Assembly (NCBI GenBank): GCA_027600665.1
Contig: JADGJL010000078.1
Span: 1-47,325 of the forward strand
Reading direction: 5' to 3'
Source of the DNA: Irineochytrium annulatum
Taxonomy: Eukaryota; Chytridiomycota; Chytridiomycetes; Chytridiales; Chytridiaceae
DNA: 47,325 nucleotides
The position numbers and the translations under genes were made by a program. Below the pieces are notes generated by a model, which did not search any database, was not told the origin of the DNA, and worked only from the letters and a program-made list of their open reading frames with translations. Shown in pieces: positions 1 through 13,134 of this stretch (within the stretch, counting starts at the first letter, position 1; every line of letters begins with the position of its first letter).

Positions 1-1665
1 AACCACCCTCATCCCCCCACCCGGCCTTCCCATACAGCGTCATATTCAACCTGTGCCGCCTCGCGACCCCCTTCAGCAACTTAAAGACCCTCGCCTCCAC
101 CTTGCTCGTCGACCCGTCAACCGCGACCCGATGATTCACGACCGCCGTCACGACCTCCGGTAGCGCGTTCCTCTTCACGCCCCCCTTGATGATGTCGGCC
201 GCTTGGGACGTCCGGATCATGTACCGCGCCTGCGGGTCCATGTTGATCATCTGCACCAGCAAGGGTGCGAGGACGTTGGCGTGGTTGACGCCCATCCGGA
301 AAAACGGGTTCACCCCGGACCCGCCGTGCCGGGCCACGCAGGCGAGGCATGTCAGGAACGGGTGGGAGAGCGGCATGGAAGACGGGTGTGGGTTGCGCTC
401 GAGCTGGAGGAGGACGTCGGCCATCATGCCTATGGCGGTATGATCGGGAGGGAGGCTGGAGTGCCCGCCGGGGGTGCGGATTTGGAGCTCAAGGTCCTCG
501 TAGCCCTTCTCGGACACGGAGACGAGGGCCAAGCGGGAGCCTTGATATTCGCGGATGTTCGTCCCCTCGTCGATGATCATGCCGACGCCATCGCGGAGGC
601 CCATGGTGTTCTCGAGGAATGCCGCCATGGCCCCGGCGCCGCGTCGGCCGCTGGTCTCCTCGTCGTGACCGAAGGCAAAGAGGTGGGTCTTCCGGGGTCT
701 GAAGCCGTTCGCCAGGAGCAGCTCGGCTGCCTCCATCATGGCGATCAGCTCGCCCTTGTCGTCGACGCTGCCGCGGCCCCAGATCCAGCCGTCGAGGGCC
801 GCCTTCTTCTTGCCAACGTTCTTGATCACCTCCACGTCGCCGGAGAAGGGCTCTCGCTGCCACAGCGGGATCGTATCGTTCAGGACGGGGACGACGTCGA
901 TATGGGCGCACTATCTTTGTGTCAGGAGGATGCCGAAACCAAGGACATGTCAACGCACCAGCATGAGAGGCTTATGGCCCTCGGGGTCCGTGCCCACCCA
1001 CTCGTAAATGATGGAAAAGTGGTTAACGAAATGCCGCTTGAGGGTTGCGTGCCTGATCATAACAAAACAACCGCATAGTCAAAACACACGCAACAAGACA
1101 AAGCCGGAACGAGAGATACGCACACTTTCGGATATGTCTCCTCCAGGAACGTGATGAACCTGAGGTAATCCCCATATCTTCCGTCCCCTTCCTCGGGATC
1201 CGGCCCGGCCATCATCTCATCGTATCCAACCGTCGGAATCTGCACGGCTCTTCCCAGCCTCCCCGCCGCCGCGAGCCTCTCCCCGTCCTCGTCCAACGCC
1301 AGCAGCGTCCCCGCGAGCTCCTTCCTCCCGACGCGCGGGTAGAGCGGTTCTAGCTGCGGGCATCGATCATCGGCGCCGGACCCGACGACGTACGCCAACG
1401 CAAAAAGAGCCAGGGACACCAGGATCACCAAGGGCACTACGGAAGACGCGCTGAGGTGCTGCGGCTTGGGCTCCCCGGTCCTAGATGCGGCCGGTAGAAG
1501 GTGCGTTGCTTCCGACCTAGGAATGTGGCGTTTAGTGAAAGGAGGAGGATCTCGGAGGCAGCAACAAACGCACGCATCTTCCTCGTCCCGTTGTCCGTTC
1601 TGATCATCCCGGCGGCGCCGGCGGTGGTTGTCCTCCACGCCGGTTCTGCGGGTCGGGGTGGTCAT
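1..1665 (-). CDS. CPS1: Vacuolar carboxypeptidase S-like M20 metallopeptidase (3' end outside window)
   Basis: Zinc-dependent M20 peptidase of the carboxypeptidase S / PM20D1 family, which removes C-terminal residues from peptides in the vacuole. Exons run 1665-1124, 1052-959 and 910 to beyond position 1, with two short introns (GTGCGT donors). The protein starts with a basic, cysteine-containing cytoplasmic stretch and one membrane segment at about residues 75-95 (VVPLVILVSLALFALAYVVG), a type II anchor as in yeast Cps1. Metal and catalytic motifs are present: AHIDVVPV (His 215, Asp 217), GRGSVDDKG (Asp 262) and GHDEETSG (Glu 296/297). The join YPKVHATLK restores the family motif before the first metal ligand. 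The ATG at 1665 is the first in frame upstream of the membrane segment. The C-terminal zinc ligand lies beyond the window edge. Family assignment is firm; the anchor role is inferred from family knowledge. Confidence 0.93.
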
Positions 1666-2377
1666 GGCGACCAAGTGTCGGCCAAATCAAGCGCGCTGGA
1701 AGGTCTCTGAACTCGATGAGGTCCTGCTCTGATGGTTGCTGGCAGGATCCGGTGAAGGTGAGGAGGTCGCGGAGGTCGGATGTCACGGGGCAGGCGGCCT
1801 CAAATCCTCAAGCCACCCACGCCCATGGAAGCAACGACCCACCGCACCACAGGGAAGACAGGAAGCGAGCGGAAGAATGAAAAGTGTGTATGTCTTTATC
1901 ATGACTAACTTGGAGACTTTCCACCATAGCAATAAAATTCGAGCGCTTGCACTCGTTCCGCTCACATAAAACCTTTTCATCCGCCGATACCGCCCTCCCC
2001 TCCATCTCCAGCCCCGACGTCTCCACATAACTCGGCAACACCATATCCGGCCCTCTCACGACCCCAGTCATCGGCAAGCCCCCTTCCAACGGCACGGCAA
2101 TCACAGCCGTCGCGTCGCTCAGGGCGGGCTTGACGTGTGGCGCCGCGTGGACGGGTACGTCGTGAGGGGACCGCTTGGGGTCGGTGAAACCGAGCCCCCC
2201 GCCGTTCAACGTGTCGTTCTGACCGCGGTGAGGCCCGTACTTGCGGATCAGGATGTAGCCAACGATGGCAATGACGATGACGCCGATGAGGATTGGCTGT
2301 GGAAGGATGGTCGGGGGTTAGATGCGGCTTGGCAGGAGCAAGTGAGGCATGCTAACAACAGTGATGGCGTCCTGCAT
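1604..2377 (-). CDS. Small single-pass membrane protein, function unknown (tentative model)
   Basis: Not recognised. A short first exon (2377-2360 or so, MQDAIT) joins over a roughly 60-nt intron ending CCACAG at 2297 to an exon 2296-1973. The join gives a membrane helix right at the N-terminus (PILIGVIVIAIVGYILIRKYG), then a soluble tail rich in Pro, Val and Gly. A third exon, 1798-1604, is suggested because it stays in phase and reads like protein (motifs DLRDLLTFTGSC and LIEFRDLPARL). That third exon would overlap the first codons of the carboxypeptidase S gene on the same strand in another frame, which weakens it. Without that splice the frame simply ends at 1808. The membrane helix is the only solid property; no function can be assigned. 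Confidence 0.4.
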
Positions 2378-2630
2378 GCTCAAGTCGGATGCGGGTTGTG
2401 GGAGGTGATCCGGAATGGGGTCGAACCCTTATGAACACATTGAAATTGCGAACACAAGCTGAACACACAAGGTTGACAACTTGTTCAATATTTGCACCCA
2501 ATTTGCACCGTCGGTTGATGGTCGAGTATGCTTCCTTGCGCATACCCATTTGATTTTAAATGGAAGAATATATTGAGGAGGAAGAAGATATAAATGTCGC
2601 AACTACGGGTCGACAGCGCCATGACCCCCT

Positions 2631-3317
2631 TCATTTCCGGTACCTGTAGCCATGCTCCCCACCACTCCGAATCGCCACGCACGGGCTCTCGTGGTATCGG
2701 AACCATTGCTGCACGTTGCACTCGGTACCCTCCGCGCACCGCATCTCGACCCACTCGCCCTGGTCGCACTGGTAGAACACCGAGCTGTCGCCGGACCTGT
2801 CGCACTTGTAGTTCTGACCGTTCCAGGAGCCCGCGCCTGTGTTGCAGCTGCTCTCGCCGCCGTGGGATGGCGTGTAAGCAGGCCTCGGGGCGTACGAAGG
2901 AGTGTTGGTAGGCTTGGCTGCGTAAGGGGGCTTGTTGGGAGTGTAGCTCGGCGTTGGAATGGGCGTGTAGGATGGCCTTTTCGGAGCGTAGGAGGGAGTG
3001 TACGAGGGACTCTTCGGGGTGTAGGCCGGCGGCTGCGGCGCGTAGCCGTACCCATCGTGACGGCCGGCGACGCACGGGCTCTGGCGGTACTGGAGCCACT
3101 GGTCGACGTCGCAGACGGTGCCGGCCGCGCAGGGCATCCGGACCCACTCGCCGTGATCGCACTGGTAGAAGACCGACTCGTTCCCGGAGACATCGCACTT
3201 GTAGTTTTGACCTTGGAACGAGCCGGAGGAGGTGGAGCAGTCGCGTTTGCTGGAGGAGGACTCGGCAACGGCGACAGCCGAGAGGGAGGCGACGGTGAGG
3301 AGAGCGGAGAAAAGCAT
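2631..3317 (-). CDS. Secreted protein with two chitin-binding (CBM19-like) modules
   Basis: Intronless 228-residue frame. The start chosen (3317) begins a clean signal peptide (MLFSALLTVASLSAVAVA); the open frame extends upstream but without a better start. Two cysteine modules follow, at about residues 26-85 and 155-215, each with the pattern C-x-G-x-F/W-x-GQNYKC, then SVFYQCD-x-GEWV, then C-A-x-GT-x-C and a final SPC. This resembles CBM19-type chitin-binding modules found on fungal chitinases, but no catalytic domain is present. Between them lies a Tyr-Pro-Thr/Ser repeat linker (units like PSYTP, PAYTP, PSYAP). The protein is probably bound to chitin in the cell wall or in substrate; that role is inference. 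The CBM family number is a motif judgement. Confidence 0.82.
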   Translation of the reverse strand: MLFSALLTVASLSAVAVAESSSSKRDCSTSSGSFQGQNYKCDVSGNESVFYQCDHGEWVRMPCAAGTVCDVDQWLQYRQSPCVAGRHDGYGYAPQPPAYTPKSPSYTPSYAPKRPSYTPIPTPSYTPNKPPYAAKPTNTPSYAPRPAYTPSHGGESSCNTGAGSWNGQNYKCDRSGDSSVFYQCDQGEWVEMRCAEGTECNVQQWFRYHESPCVAIRSGGEHGYRYRK

Positions 3318-3737
3318 TTTGATGTGGTAACTGCTGCTGTTGTTGCTGTTGTTGTTAGTCTGGGGAATCAGCTTTGTGTTTAAATACATAGTATTTGAAG
3401 TCAGAATCCCTTCCCCGCCACATCGCCTCCTTACCGCCTTCCTTCCAGTTCACTAAACAGGACCCAGCCCACATTTCAGACCCTCATAGCCTTACTCGTA
3501 AGCTCAAGCTCGTTACGCTTGATTTTGTGCGTTGTCTTGATGTTATGTGGAACGGGAAGTACTTGATGGAAGATAGTTTATTCGATGTAATGCTCCTTCT
3601 CCCTAGGCTCTACATGTCATGACTTTATGATGAATAGAATATTTTGATGGGAGACTTCGATCAACGCGGGTCGACAGATAAACGGAGTTCTGAGACAAAT
3701 CGTTGTCTCAAAGATATTAAAGGTGCCAGTCGTATGA
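3318..3737. other. Intergenic region upstream of the chitin-binding gene
   Basis: Contains the promoter side of the chitin-binding gene, including a CTGCTGTTGTTGCTGTTGTT run just upstream of its ATG. One short open frame on the + strand shows no family motif. No RNA gene or repeat array is visible. Confidence 0.5.
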
Positions 3738-4235
3738 TCAAGCGTGCACGGCTTTCGCGAACCCCATCCTGTTCTCACCCTTGTCGAAGATCCACGCCGA
3801 GATGAAGTCCGACGCGCCGGCGGTTAACCGGAGAAGCTGCTGCCAGACTCCTTATCCTCGGGGTCGTAGGTCAAGGGCGGAAGGTAGAACGTGTGGCCTT
3901 GGCTATTAAATTAACAGTCGGGCCGGGGGAGGCGAAGCCGCAGTTCACTGGACCCGTTGCTGTCGGCGCCGATAGGGGTAAAAGGCGGAGGTGGGCTCGA
4001 GGATGACAACTGGCTGGTCATCTCAGGTAGGTAGTCGACCACGTGATACGCAGGGTTGAGTGGGTCCTGTCCACCGCGATTTGGCTCGACGCGCTGCAGG
4101 AGCCATCGTTCGAGGAGAAGGAGCCACCGCCGAACCATGTGCCTGGGCTGCCCGTGTCAGGAATAAGCGAGAAAGACTAGCGTGATAAAAATATTAGGAT
4201 AATGCGGTACAGCTTACAGCTCCAGCTTCCGTCAT
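3738..4235 (-). pseudogene. Decayed A1 (pepsin-type) aspartic protease fragment
   Basis: Pieces of an aspartic protease lie in order on the minus strand but in different frames with stops between them. At about 4157, IPDTGSPGTWFGG matches the first catalytic loop (DTGS plus Trp). It follows a possible intron that joins an ATG at 4235. Further on, VVILEPTSAFYP occupies the position of the second catalytic loop (normally D-S/T-G-T-S-A), with the Asp lost. Then GHTFYLPPLTYDPED resembles the substrate-flap side C-terminal strand (y.LPP..Y). The end, SDFISAWIFDKGENRMGFAKAVHA before a stop at 3738, matches the conserved WI-x-D-x-x-x-x-RIGFA C-terminus. Roughly 150 residues between the two catalytic loops are missing. 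This looks like a pseudogene; badly mis-assembled exons are the alternative. Confidence 0.5.
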
Positions 4236-4560
4236 GCGGGCACGCCTAAAGAGCACAGCCTTCCACAACCCGAAGAACTCCCACGAGCAGATCGTGGCCT
4301 TGGGGAGCGCCGACAGTCCTGGACATGGGGGCAGGACGCCCTATGAACAACCGCGGGGAACCTTTCTCACCGCAACGGTGGCAATGCATGTCAATGTGGA
4401 ACAACCCACTGCCAGCCTGGGCGAAGGGTGGGGCCAAAATAATTTTGTAACGACACGACATACGCTACGCTTCCGCTATATGTAACACCTCTATATAAAT
4501 AAATATCCGTCAGAACCCCCGGACAAATTCACTCTTGACCCCACGAGAAAAAGGTCAAGT
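4236..4560. other. Intergenic, downstream of the cis-prenyltransferase gene
   Basis: No gene recognised. Short open frames on both strands have no family motif. AT-rich DNA around 4480-4510 (TATATAAATAAATAT) may hold the polyadenylation region of the minus-strand prenyltransferase gene. Confidence 0.4.
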
Positions 4561-5445
4561 CTACAACAAGAGCGGATAAAACGACGCGACCGATTCTCGC
4601 GCCTGATATTTCAGCAGCGCGAACATGACATCCCAAATCGAAAAGTCCGGCCACAGCGTGTCAATGAAATGGATCTCGGCGCTAGACGCTGCCTGCCACA
4701 GCATAAAGTCCGACAGCCGGATCTCACCGCTTGTGCGGACCAAGAGGTCCAGCGGCGGCGAGTCCGCGGAGTACATCCATTTGTTTAAGATCTCAGCGTC
4801 CAGCTCACCCGCAAGGTCCATGTGTTCGACGGTTGATCGTATGGCGAGCGCGATTTCTTCTCGGGATGTGTATGGGATGCAGATGTTGAGCGTCGCCCTG
4901 ATTCCATCATCAGCTCCGCAACGTGCGTCGTGGCATTACCTGTTATATTGAGACGTCATCTCAACAGCCTGTGATGCGGCATCCCGCACATCCTCCGGCA
5001 GCAGCGACGTATTGCCGAACACCTTCACGCTAATTCCGAACTTCTGGATCACCTCACTTGCGCTGCAGGTTAGAGATCGTCTGCATAAGCTAGCGCAGCC
5101 GAACCTCTTCGTCGCAAACTCCTTAAACTTCTCCTTCGCAAGCTCCATCAGCAGCCTGACCTCCTCCGGATCGCGGTTGAAGTTCTCCGTGCTAAAGGCG
5201 TATACCGTGACCACTTCGACTCCCAGCCGTATGCACCAGTCCAGCGTCTAATGATGCTGACGTCAGCGCGACGTGTGCGTTTAGCGAGCAGCTCTGACCT
5301 CCTCCAGCTTCGAGAACCCCTCCTCGTGGCCCTTCTGCACCTGCAGCCCCCGATTCTGTGCGAATCGCCTGTTCCCGTCCATGATGAAGGCCACATGCTT
5401 CGGCACGGGCCCGAGCTTCAACAAGTTCAGGACGATGTCATTCAT
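4561..5445 (-). CDS. RER2: Dehydrodolichyl diphosphate synthase (cis-prenyltransferase)
   Basis: Catalytic subunit of the ER cis-prenyltransferase that lengthens farnesyl diphosphate with isopentenyl diphosphate to make the dolichol precursor. Four exons: 5445-5299, 5247-5105, 5062-4940, 4897-4561, giving 249 residues; the three introns are 51, 42 and 42 nt. Motifs seen: [13 protein letters not shown] near residue 20 (catalytic Asp, phosphate binding), [10 protein letters not shown], and near the C-terminus [19 protein letters not shown], the RxSG and S..MLWQ signature. The start at 5445 is the ATG directly before the [10 protein letters not shown] region; upstream in-frame codons lack an ATG. 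The neighbour KRR1 starts only 60 bp away on the other strand, so the two share a promoter region. Identification is secure; Rer2 versus Srt1 type cannot be told from sequence alone. Confidence 0.95.
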
Positions 5446-6734
<1,289 letters not shown>

Positions 6735-6874
6735 TTGGCTATGATTATAATTAAATTCAACACGCATCCATTTACCAATGTGACAAATGTGACTCACTTC
6801 GAATAGTGGAACTGCGCCTCGGGATAAAGACGCAGCATCGGTTGCGTTCAAGCCTTCGTCGATAGAGCAAAGAG

Positions 6875-8925
6875 ATGGCCGCCCTCACGCCAGAATGGGT
6901 CCTTCAAGAGCTGGATCGCCGGGGGTCGATCGCGGATAGCGCTGACCTTGCGCTCGATGGGCAGCCGGTAGATCAGCTGGCGCTTTTGGGCATCCTGAGT
7001 GGGCTGCTGTCGAGAGAGGTGTGGACTGCGTTCTGGACGAACCGGCGTAGCAAGCGCTGACAGGCCGTGCGTTTTTTTGGCAGATGATCGAGTACAAGTC
7101 GATCGATAAGGAAATCTGGTTTCTGACGGAGGAGGGGTCGCAGATCGCGGCGAACGGATCGCATGAGGCGAAGGTCTTCAACGCCGTCCCCGCCGGGGAG
7201 GCTGGGATCTCGCTTGCGGAGCTGCAGGTGTGGCGCCACTCGCTCACGGAAATGGAGTCAGAATGCTGATCCGTTAAGGACACAGAAAATCGTTGGGGAC
7301 TCGTTCAAGTTCGGGCAGGGAGCGGCCTTCAAGAACAAGTGGGTGAAGAAGACGGCAAACGGCGTCGCGAGGAACGTGGACTCGATCGTGGACAAGACGA
7401 GGAACGACCTGGAGGAGATAAGGAGGGAGCAGCGGCATGGGGACTCGAAGGTCCAGGCCGATCTAAAGAAGAGGAACCTCATTGATAAGAAGTGAGCGGT
7501 TGCTGCTGGTCTTTCTTGGCGTTGATCCGGTGTGAACAGGAAAGTTTCCACTTTCTCGGTTACGAAAGGCGCCAAGTTCTCAACGGAAATTGCCAAGGAA
7601 TTCACGGATCTGACGCAGGAGATGATCTTATCGTGCGTTACTGAACGCATGAGACGTCGGCTAATGGATCCTTCAGGAAAGCATGGGAGGGATCTGCCTT
7701 CAAGAAGTACAACCTCGGCAGCAACGTCAAAGGCATCCCACCGACCGGCGGACACCTCCACCCCCTCATGAAGGTCCGCGAGGAGTTCCGGCAAATCTTC
7801 TTCGAGCTTGGGTAGATGCGCTTCTCATCAATCCCCTGAATCGCTCACACCTCGCTTCAAATAGCTTCACCGAGATGCCCACGAACTGCTTCGTTGACTC
7901 CTCCTTCTGGAACTTCGACGCCCTCTTCCAGCCTCAGCAGCACCCGGCCCGCGATGCGCACGACACCTTCTTCCTGAAAGATCCGGCGACCACGGACAAG
8001 TTCCCGCAGGATTACTTGGAGCGCGTCAAAAAGGTGCACAGCGAGGGAGGGTATGGGTCGATTGGGTGAGTGAAACGGGCATTTTGTGTGTGTGTGTGTG
8101 TGTGTGTTCATGCGTGTTTTGCAGGTATGGGTATGACTGGAAGGTTGAGGAGGCGCAGAAGCTTATTCTGAGGACGCACACCACCGCCGTTTCTTCTTAT
8201 ATGCTTTATCAGCTGGCTCGCGAGGTTTGTCATCCACTTTCGCCGTTCCTTTTACGTCGCAAACTGACGTCCCTGGTCTCGCAGAAAGAGTTCCGACCCG
8301 TAAAGTACTTTTCCATCGATCGCGTTTTCCGAAATGAAACGACGGACGCGACCCACTTAGCCGAGTTCCACCAGGTTGAGGGTGTCGTGGCGGACCGGGG
8401 TTTGACACTGGGGGACCTCATCGGCGTTCTCCACAATTTCTTCAAGAAGCTAGGTAAGTCCCGCACCTTTTTCTTGCACTCTGTTGACGATGAATGCAGG
8501 AATCAAGAAGCTTCGCTTTAAGCCTGCCTACAACCCGTACACCGAGCCTAGCATGGAGATCTTCTCGTGGCATGACGGTAAGAACACGATGCAGCTTACA
8601 TTTGGCGGGCTGATTGAGCTATTTGTTTTCAGGATTGGGGAAGTGGGTGGAGATCGGCAACTCGGGCATGTTCAGGCCGGAGATGTTACTCCCGCTCGGC
8701 CTGCCCGAGGATGTTAACGTGATTGCTTGGGGTCTCTCGCTCGAGCGCCCGACGATGATCAAGTACGCGTACGACGACATCCGGACGTTGTTGGGACACA
8801 AGGTTAACCTGGACATGGTGGAAAGGAACCCTATATGCAGGTACGGTGAATGAAGGAGACTGTAGGTTGCAAACGCTGATGATTGTGTGTTCAGGCTTGA
8901 CAAGAAAATGGGACGGGAGAAATAA
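6875..8925 (+). CDS. FRS2: Cytosolic phenylalanine-tRNA ligase, alpha subunit
   Basis: Catalytic alpha chain of the cytosolic (alpha-beta)2 PheRS, which charges tRNA-Phe. Eleven exons: 6875-7018, 7084-7227, 7286-7491, 7540-7632, 7677-7811, 7865-8065, 8125-8224, 8285-8453, 8500-8577, 8633-8840, 8895-8925; 502 residues, against 508 in human FARSA. N-terminal winged-helix-type region up to about residue 160, then the class II core: [30 protein letters not shown] (written here as family block), motif 2 [17 protein letters not shown], and motif 3 with [10 protein letters not shown]. The last exon encodes only ten residues (LDKKMGREK plus stop). Intron 6 holds a TG microsatellite. Every exon joins in phase. 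Yeast symbol used; firm assignment. Confidence 0.96.
8084..8107 (+). repeat. (TG)n microsatellite inside PheRS alpha intron 6
   Basis: About twelve TG units directly after TTT, between the donor at 8066 and the GCAG acceptor at 8124. It sits where a polypyrimidine tract would be and may vary in length between strains. Confidence 0.9.
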
Positions 8926-9005
8926 CGCTTTTTGTTTTGCGAGCGCCAGTGAAAACAACAGTAGAAAATAAAGAAGGCATCATTGTGTTTCGGTTTATTT
9001 TTATG

Positions 9006-9066
9006 GTATGGAAGTGTATGGAAGTGTAGAAAGTGTAGGGAAGTGTAGAAAAGTGTAGGGAATAGT
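9006..9066. repeat. Short tandem repeat, unit about GGAAGTGTA
   Basis: Five or so diverged copies of (G)GAAGTGTA / AAAGTGTAG lie in the gap between the converging ends of the PheRS alpha and UMP-CMP kinase genes, probably in their 3' UTRs. Confidence 0.8.
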
Positions 9067-9182
9067 AAGTGATTGGAATAGAGAAAAAAGCATCGCGACA
9101 AAGTGAATTAAAAACATGCGCCAAAGTAAAGGCAAGCAAAAGCCGTCTAAGCAACATTGGGACAGTTCGTTCTTGGTATAGT

Positions 9183-10216
<1,034 letters not shown>

Positions 10217-10318
10217 ATTGGATGTTGAAGACTTGAAGCCCTGATCGTTTGTTTTGCAAGTCACAACTTTGACGAACGTCGAGATCAAGCCCAGTTGGTT
10301 TACACAGTTGCCACGTTG
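10217..10318. promoter_or_regulatory. 102-bp bidirectional promoter region, URA6 / CEP131
   Basis: Start codons of the two divergent genes are 102 bp apart; no other gene fits between them. No consensus TATA element is obvious. Confidence 0.5.
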
Positions 10319-12807
10319 ATGTTGGCCTCATCTATACGGAGGGATGTGCTGGAAGAGATTCAGAGCGAGAGAAAGGGAAGGCCCGGATCGGAGGTGCCAA
10401 GGCGGCCGCTGACGACCTCCGTGGTCGGTGAGAGGTACGGCCCTGACTGGATGTTGCCACATCTAAAGAATGCCATAGCACGTTCGTCCCATTCCAGAGG
10501 AGTGCACGGCCCTCATGTAAGCTTCCAAAGGCATGGGCTCGTCCTGACATGCCATATTGGCGCGGTATCAGCTGCGGATGTGTCCAAACGGAAGGTTCCA
10601 AGCTCCACGGAGACGGCCGCGGCGAATCGGATGGATCGAATTCTGGACATGATTGAGAGCTCAAACAGAGCGAGCAACGAGACGCCGACAATTCCGGCGC
10701 CGCGGTTGTCAATTGAGAGCCCGTCGATTGGAGCACTGCATGGCAGTTCTCCATCTGTTGAACAGCCAGGACCCTACTGCCCATGTATGTGTAAAATCTT
10801 CTTGCTCTCGCGTATTGATGAATCGCAGCCACCGTGCTGAATGAAGTGAAGACCAAAATGCTCGGGCAGCAGATGGAGATTGAGGAACAATCGCGGATGG
10901 TCAGCGCGCTGAAGAAGGAGCTTGAAAAGGCGCGGGAGACGAACGTGGAACTCGAGGCGCAACAGTGAGGCTCATTTGCACACATTTTACCCTGAATGTT
11001 CGCATCCTAGCAAGGAGGACCTAAAGACGAATCTCTCCATGCAGCGAAAGGAGTACGAGATTGTCATTAAACGGCATTTGGGATTTATTGATAAGCTGCT
11101 GGTGGAGAAGGACGAGCTGACAAAGAAGTGCGATCAGTTGTCGGAGGAGGTCAAGTCGGTGAAACAGGGATTTAAGGAGAAGGTTGGACACTTTTACTCG
11201 TCTGCATACTTAGCGTGAGCCGAAAAATAGTTCCAGACGCTGGAAGACCAACAAGCGCGAGAAATGCGGCAGCAGAAGGAGATGTGGCAGGCCTCTGAAA
11301 AGATCAAACGGGACAAGTGGATCGCGGAGAAGACCAAGGCCATCAAAGATCAGACCGTCAAGGGGCTTGAGCCGGAGATCCAGCGGATGATCACGGTAAT
11401 ACCTGATATGTTATGCGCTTGTGTTTTTCCTGACATTGTTCGGTTCTTGCAGCAACACAAGCTCCAAATCCGGCAACTGGAGGAAAGATATAAAGAGGAA
11501 GCGCTTAGAGAAAAATCCATCATCGTTGAGTCCACGCAACGCCAGCTGGAGTCTATGCGCGGTCAGATCGTGACGGAGCGTCAAAAGGCCGCCGAGGAGG
11601 AACGCGAATACGCACGGCAACGGTACCAGAAGCAGGCCGAGCGTGACGAAATGGAGTTCCAGCAGCAGCGGCGGAAAGCGGCGTCCGAGTTTGAGGATCA
11701 GAAGCAGACCCTGATGGACGAGGCCAAGCAAGCGCGCACAAACGAGCTAAACGAGCACCGGAGGGTGGTGGAGGAGCTAAGGAGGGCGTTGGAGAGGGGA
11801 AAGGAGGAGGCCGCGACGGCGGTGGATGATTTGAGGAGGAAAAACGCGAGCGATATGGCGAGCTTGAAGGAGAGATTAGCAATTGAGAAGGAGGAGTGGC
11901 AGACGAATTTCATGGTCAAATGTGAGGCTGAGATGCGAAATAGGGAGGTTTGTGTTTTCTTTTCCTCGCCGCAAGGCTTAAGAACTTGCATATAGAAACA
12001 GTTCCGGGATAAGTTAGTCAAGGAGCGCGATGCCGAGCTGGAGATGATAGTTCAGCGGCTCGAGTCCGAGACGGATTCGAGCGCGAGTGATATTCACAGG
12101 CGGCATCGCATTGAGGTGGAGAAGATTCGGTCTGACGCTGCGGACGAAATCAAGCAGGTTTGTGTGCGAGTCCACTGTGGTTTGTGAGGTTAAAACAACG
12201 TGACAGCTGCGGGATCAGCACAGCCAGGCGCTTGACAAAGTCATCGACGTGCAAAATGCCGTAAAACAGCTCGAGGACCAACGACGAGAGCTGCAAAAAA
12301 GTCTCTTGCAGACGCAGCACGAGCTTAAGGCAAAAGAGACGATGATAACCCAACAGAGAGGGGAGCTCGGCCGCCTTAAAGTGGACGAGACCACGCTCTC
12401 CAACGCGATTCGTATGCACAATATTTTGAGTATTCGAACTAACATCATGCAGGCAACGACTTCGAGCACCTCATCATATCTCGCGACCAGAAGGTCGGAA
12501 CGCTAGAAGAGCACATCAATAAATTGGAGTCCGACATGGATCACCTGCGGTCGCACTACGAGTCTCGGTTGGAAGAAGCCGTGAAGGATAAGGTGCCAAA
12601 CCATCATATTTTGGGTGTCTTTCGCCGTGTTAAACCCATCATCAACAGGAGTCCGCGTTAGATATGGTTGAGGATCAAGTCCGAAAGGCGCTCATGGTGA
12701 AAGATGAGCTCTGCAACCGGCTAAAATCTCAACTCGAGGATCAGTCGATCCGCAATAAGCACCTATCCGACCTGATTGAAAAGCAGAGAAAGGAACTTTT
12801 GGGATGA
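10319..12807 (+). CDS. CEP131: CEP131/AZI1-like centriolar and ciliary coiled-coil protein
   Basis: Coiled-coil protein of centriolar satellites and the basal body/transition zone, needed for normal cilia or flagella in animals. Nine exons: 10319-10784, 10829-10964, 11011-11182, 11237-11395, 11453-11947, 11996-12157, 12207-12411, 12453-12592, 12649-12807; 697 residues. After a disordered N-terminus of about 150 residues the rest is nearly continuous coiled coil. Diagnostic blocks match animal CEP131: IKRHLGFIDKLLVEK, DKWIAEKTKAIKDQTVKGLEPEIQRMI, REYARQRYQKQAERDEMEFQQQ split over exons, and KERDAELEMIVQRLE. Near the end RKALMVKDELCNRLKSQLE resembles the family C-terminus. Human CEP131 is longer (over 1,000 residues), mainly in its N-terminus. 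The start is the first ATG after the divergent URA6 gene. Its presence argues for a flagellated life stage. Confidence 0.9.
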
Positions 12808-13134
12808 GAAAGAATTAGCAGACGTATGCAGTGCCTGTGGTGATCTTAGGCAAGTTACAAAGAACTTCATCAAGTAAATTTGTTCAATATTTGGCATTGG
12901 AGGTTCGGCATAAAGTGGCAAAAGTGGCAAAGTAAGACACTAAAACCAACCAAAATGGGAAAATTGGGCATTAAAACAGCATAATGGCAAAGCTACAAAA
13001 GGAAGATCACGATCACCGAACCGGTGGCAAACCCCGGAACGGATATATAAACCGGAGACACCGAGATAGGGAGTTCAGGCGGGAGAGTAAGAGGCGGGGA
13101 GTAGCAAAGATCCGGGAAAAAACCGATCCCCGTG
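12808..13134. other. Intergenic gap between converging genes
   Basis: Lies between the stop codons of CEP131 (+) and the SAPS gene (-). AT-rich and likely 3' UTR DNA, with a small local repeat of AAGTGGCAAA near 12915. Nothing else seen. Confidence 0.5.

Noticed and set aside
203..1078. 291-aa plus-strand open frame
   Set aside because: Antisense to carboxypeptidase S exons, which carry the zinc motifs on the minus strand.
8084..8107. TG repeat considered as a CRISPR-like or regulatory array
   Set aside because: Simple dinucleotide microsatellite inside an intron of a eukaryotic gene.
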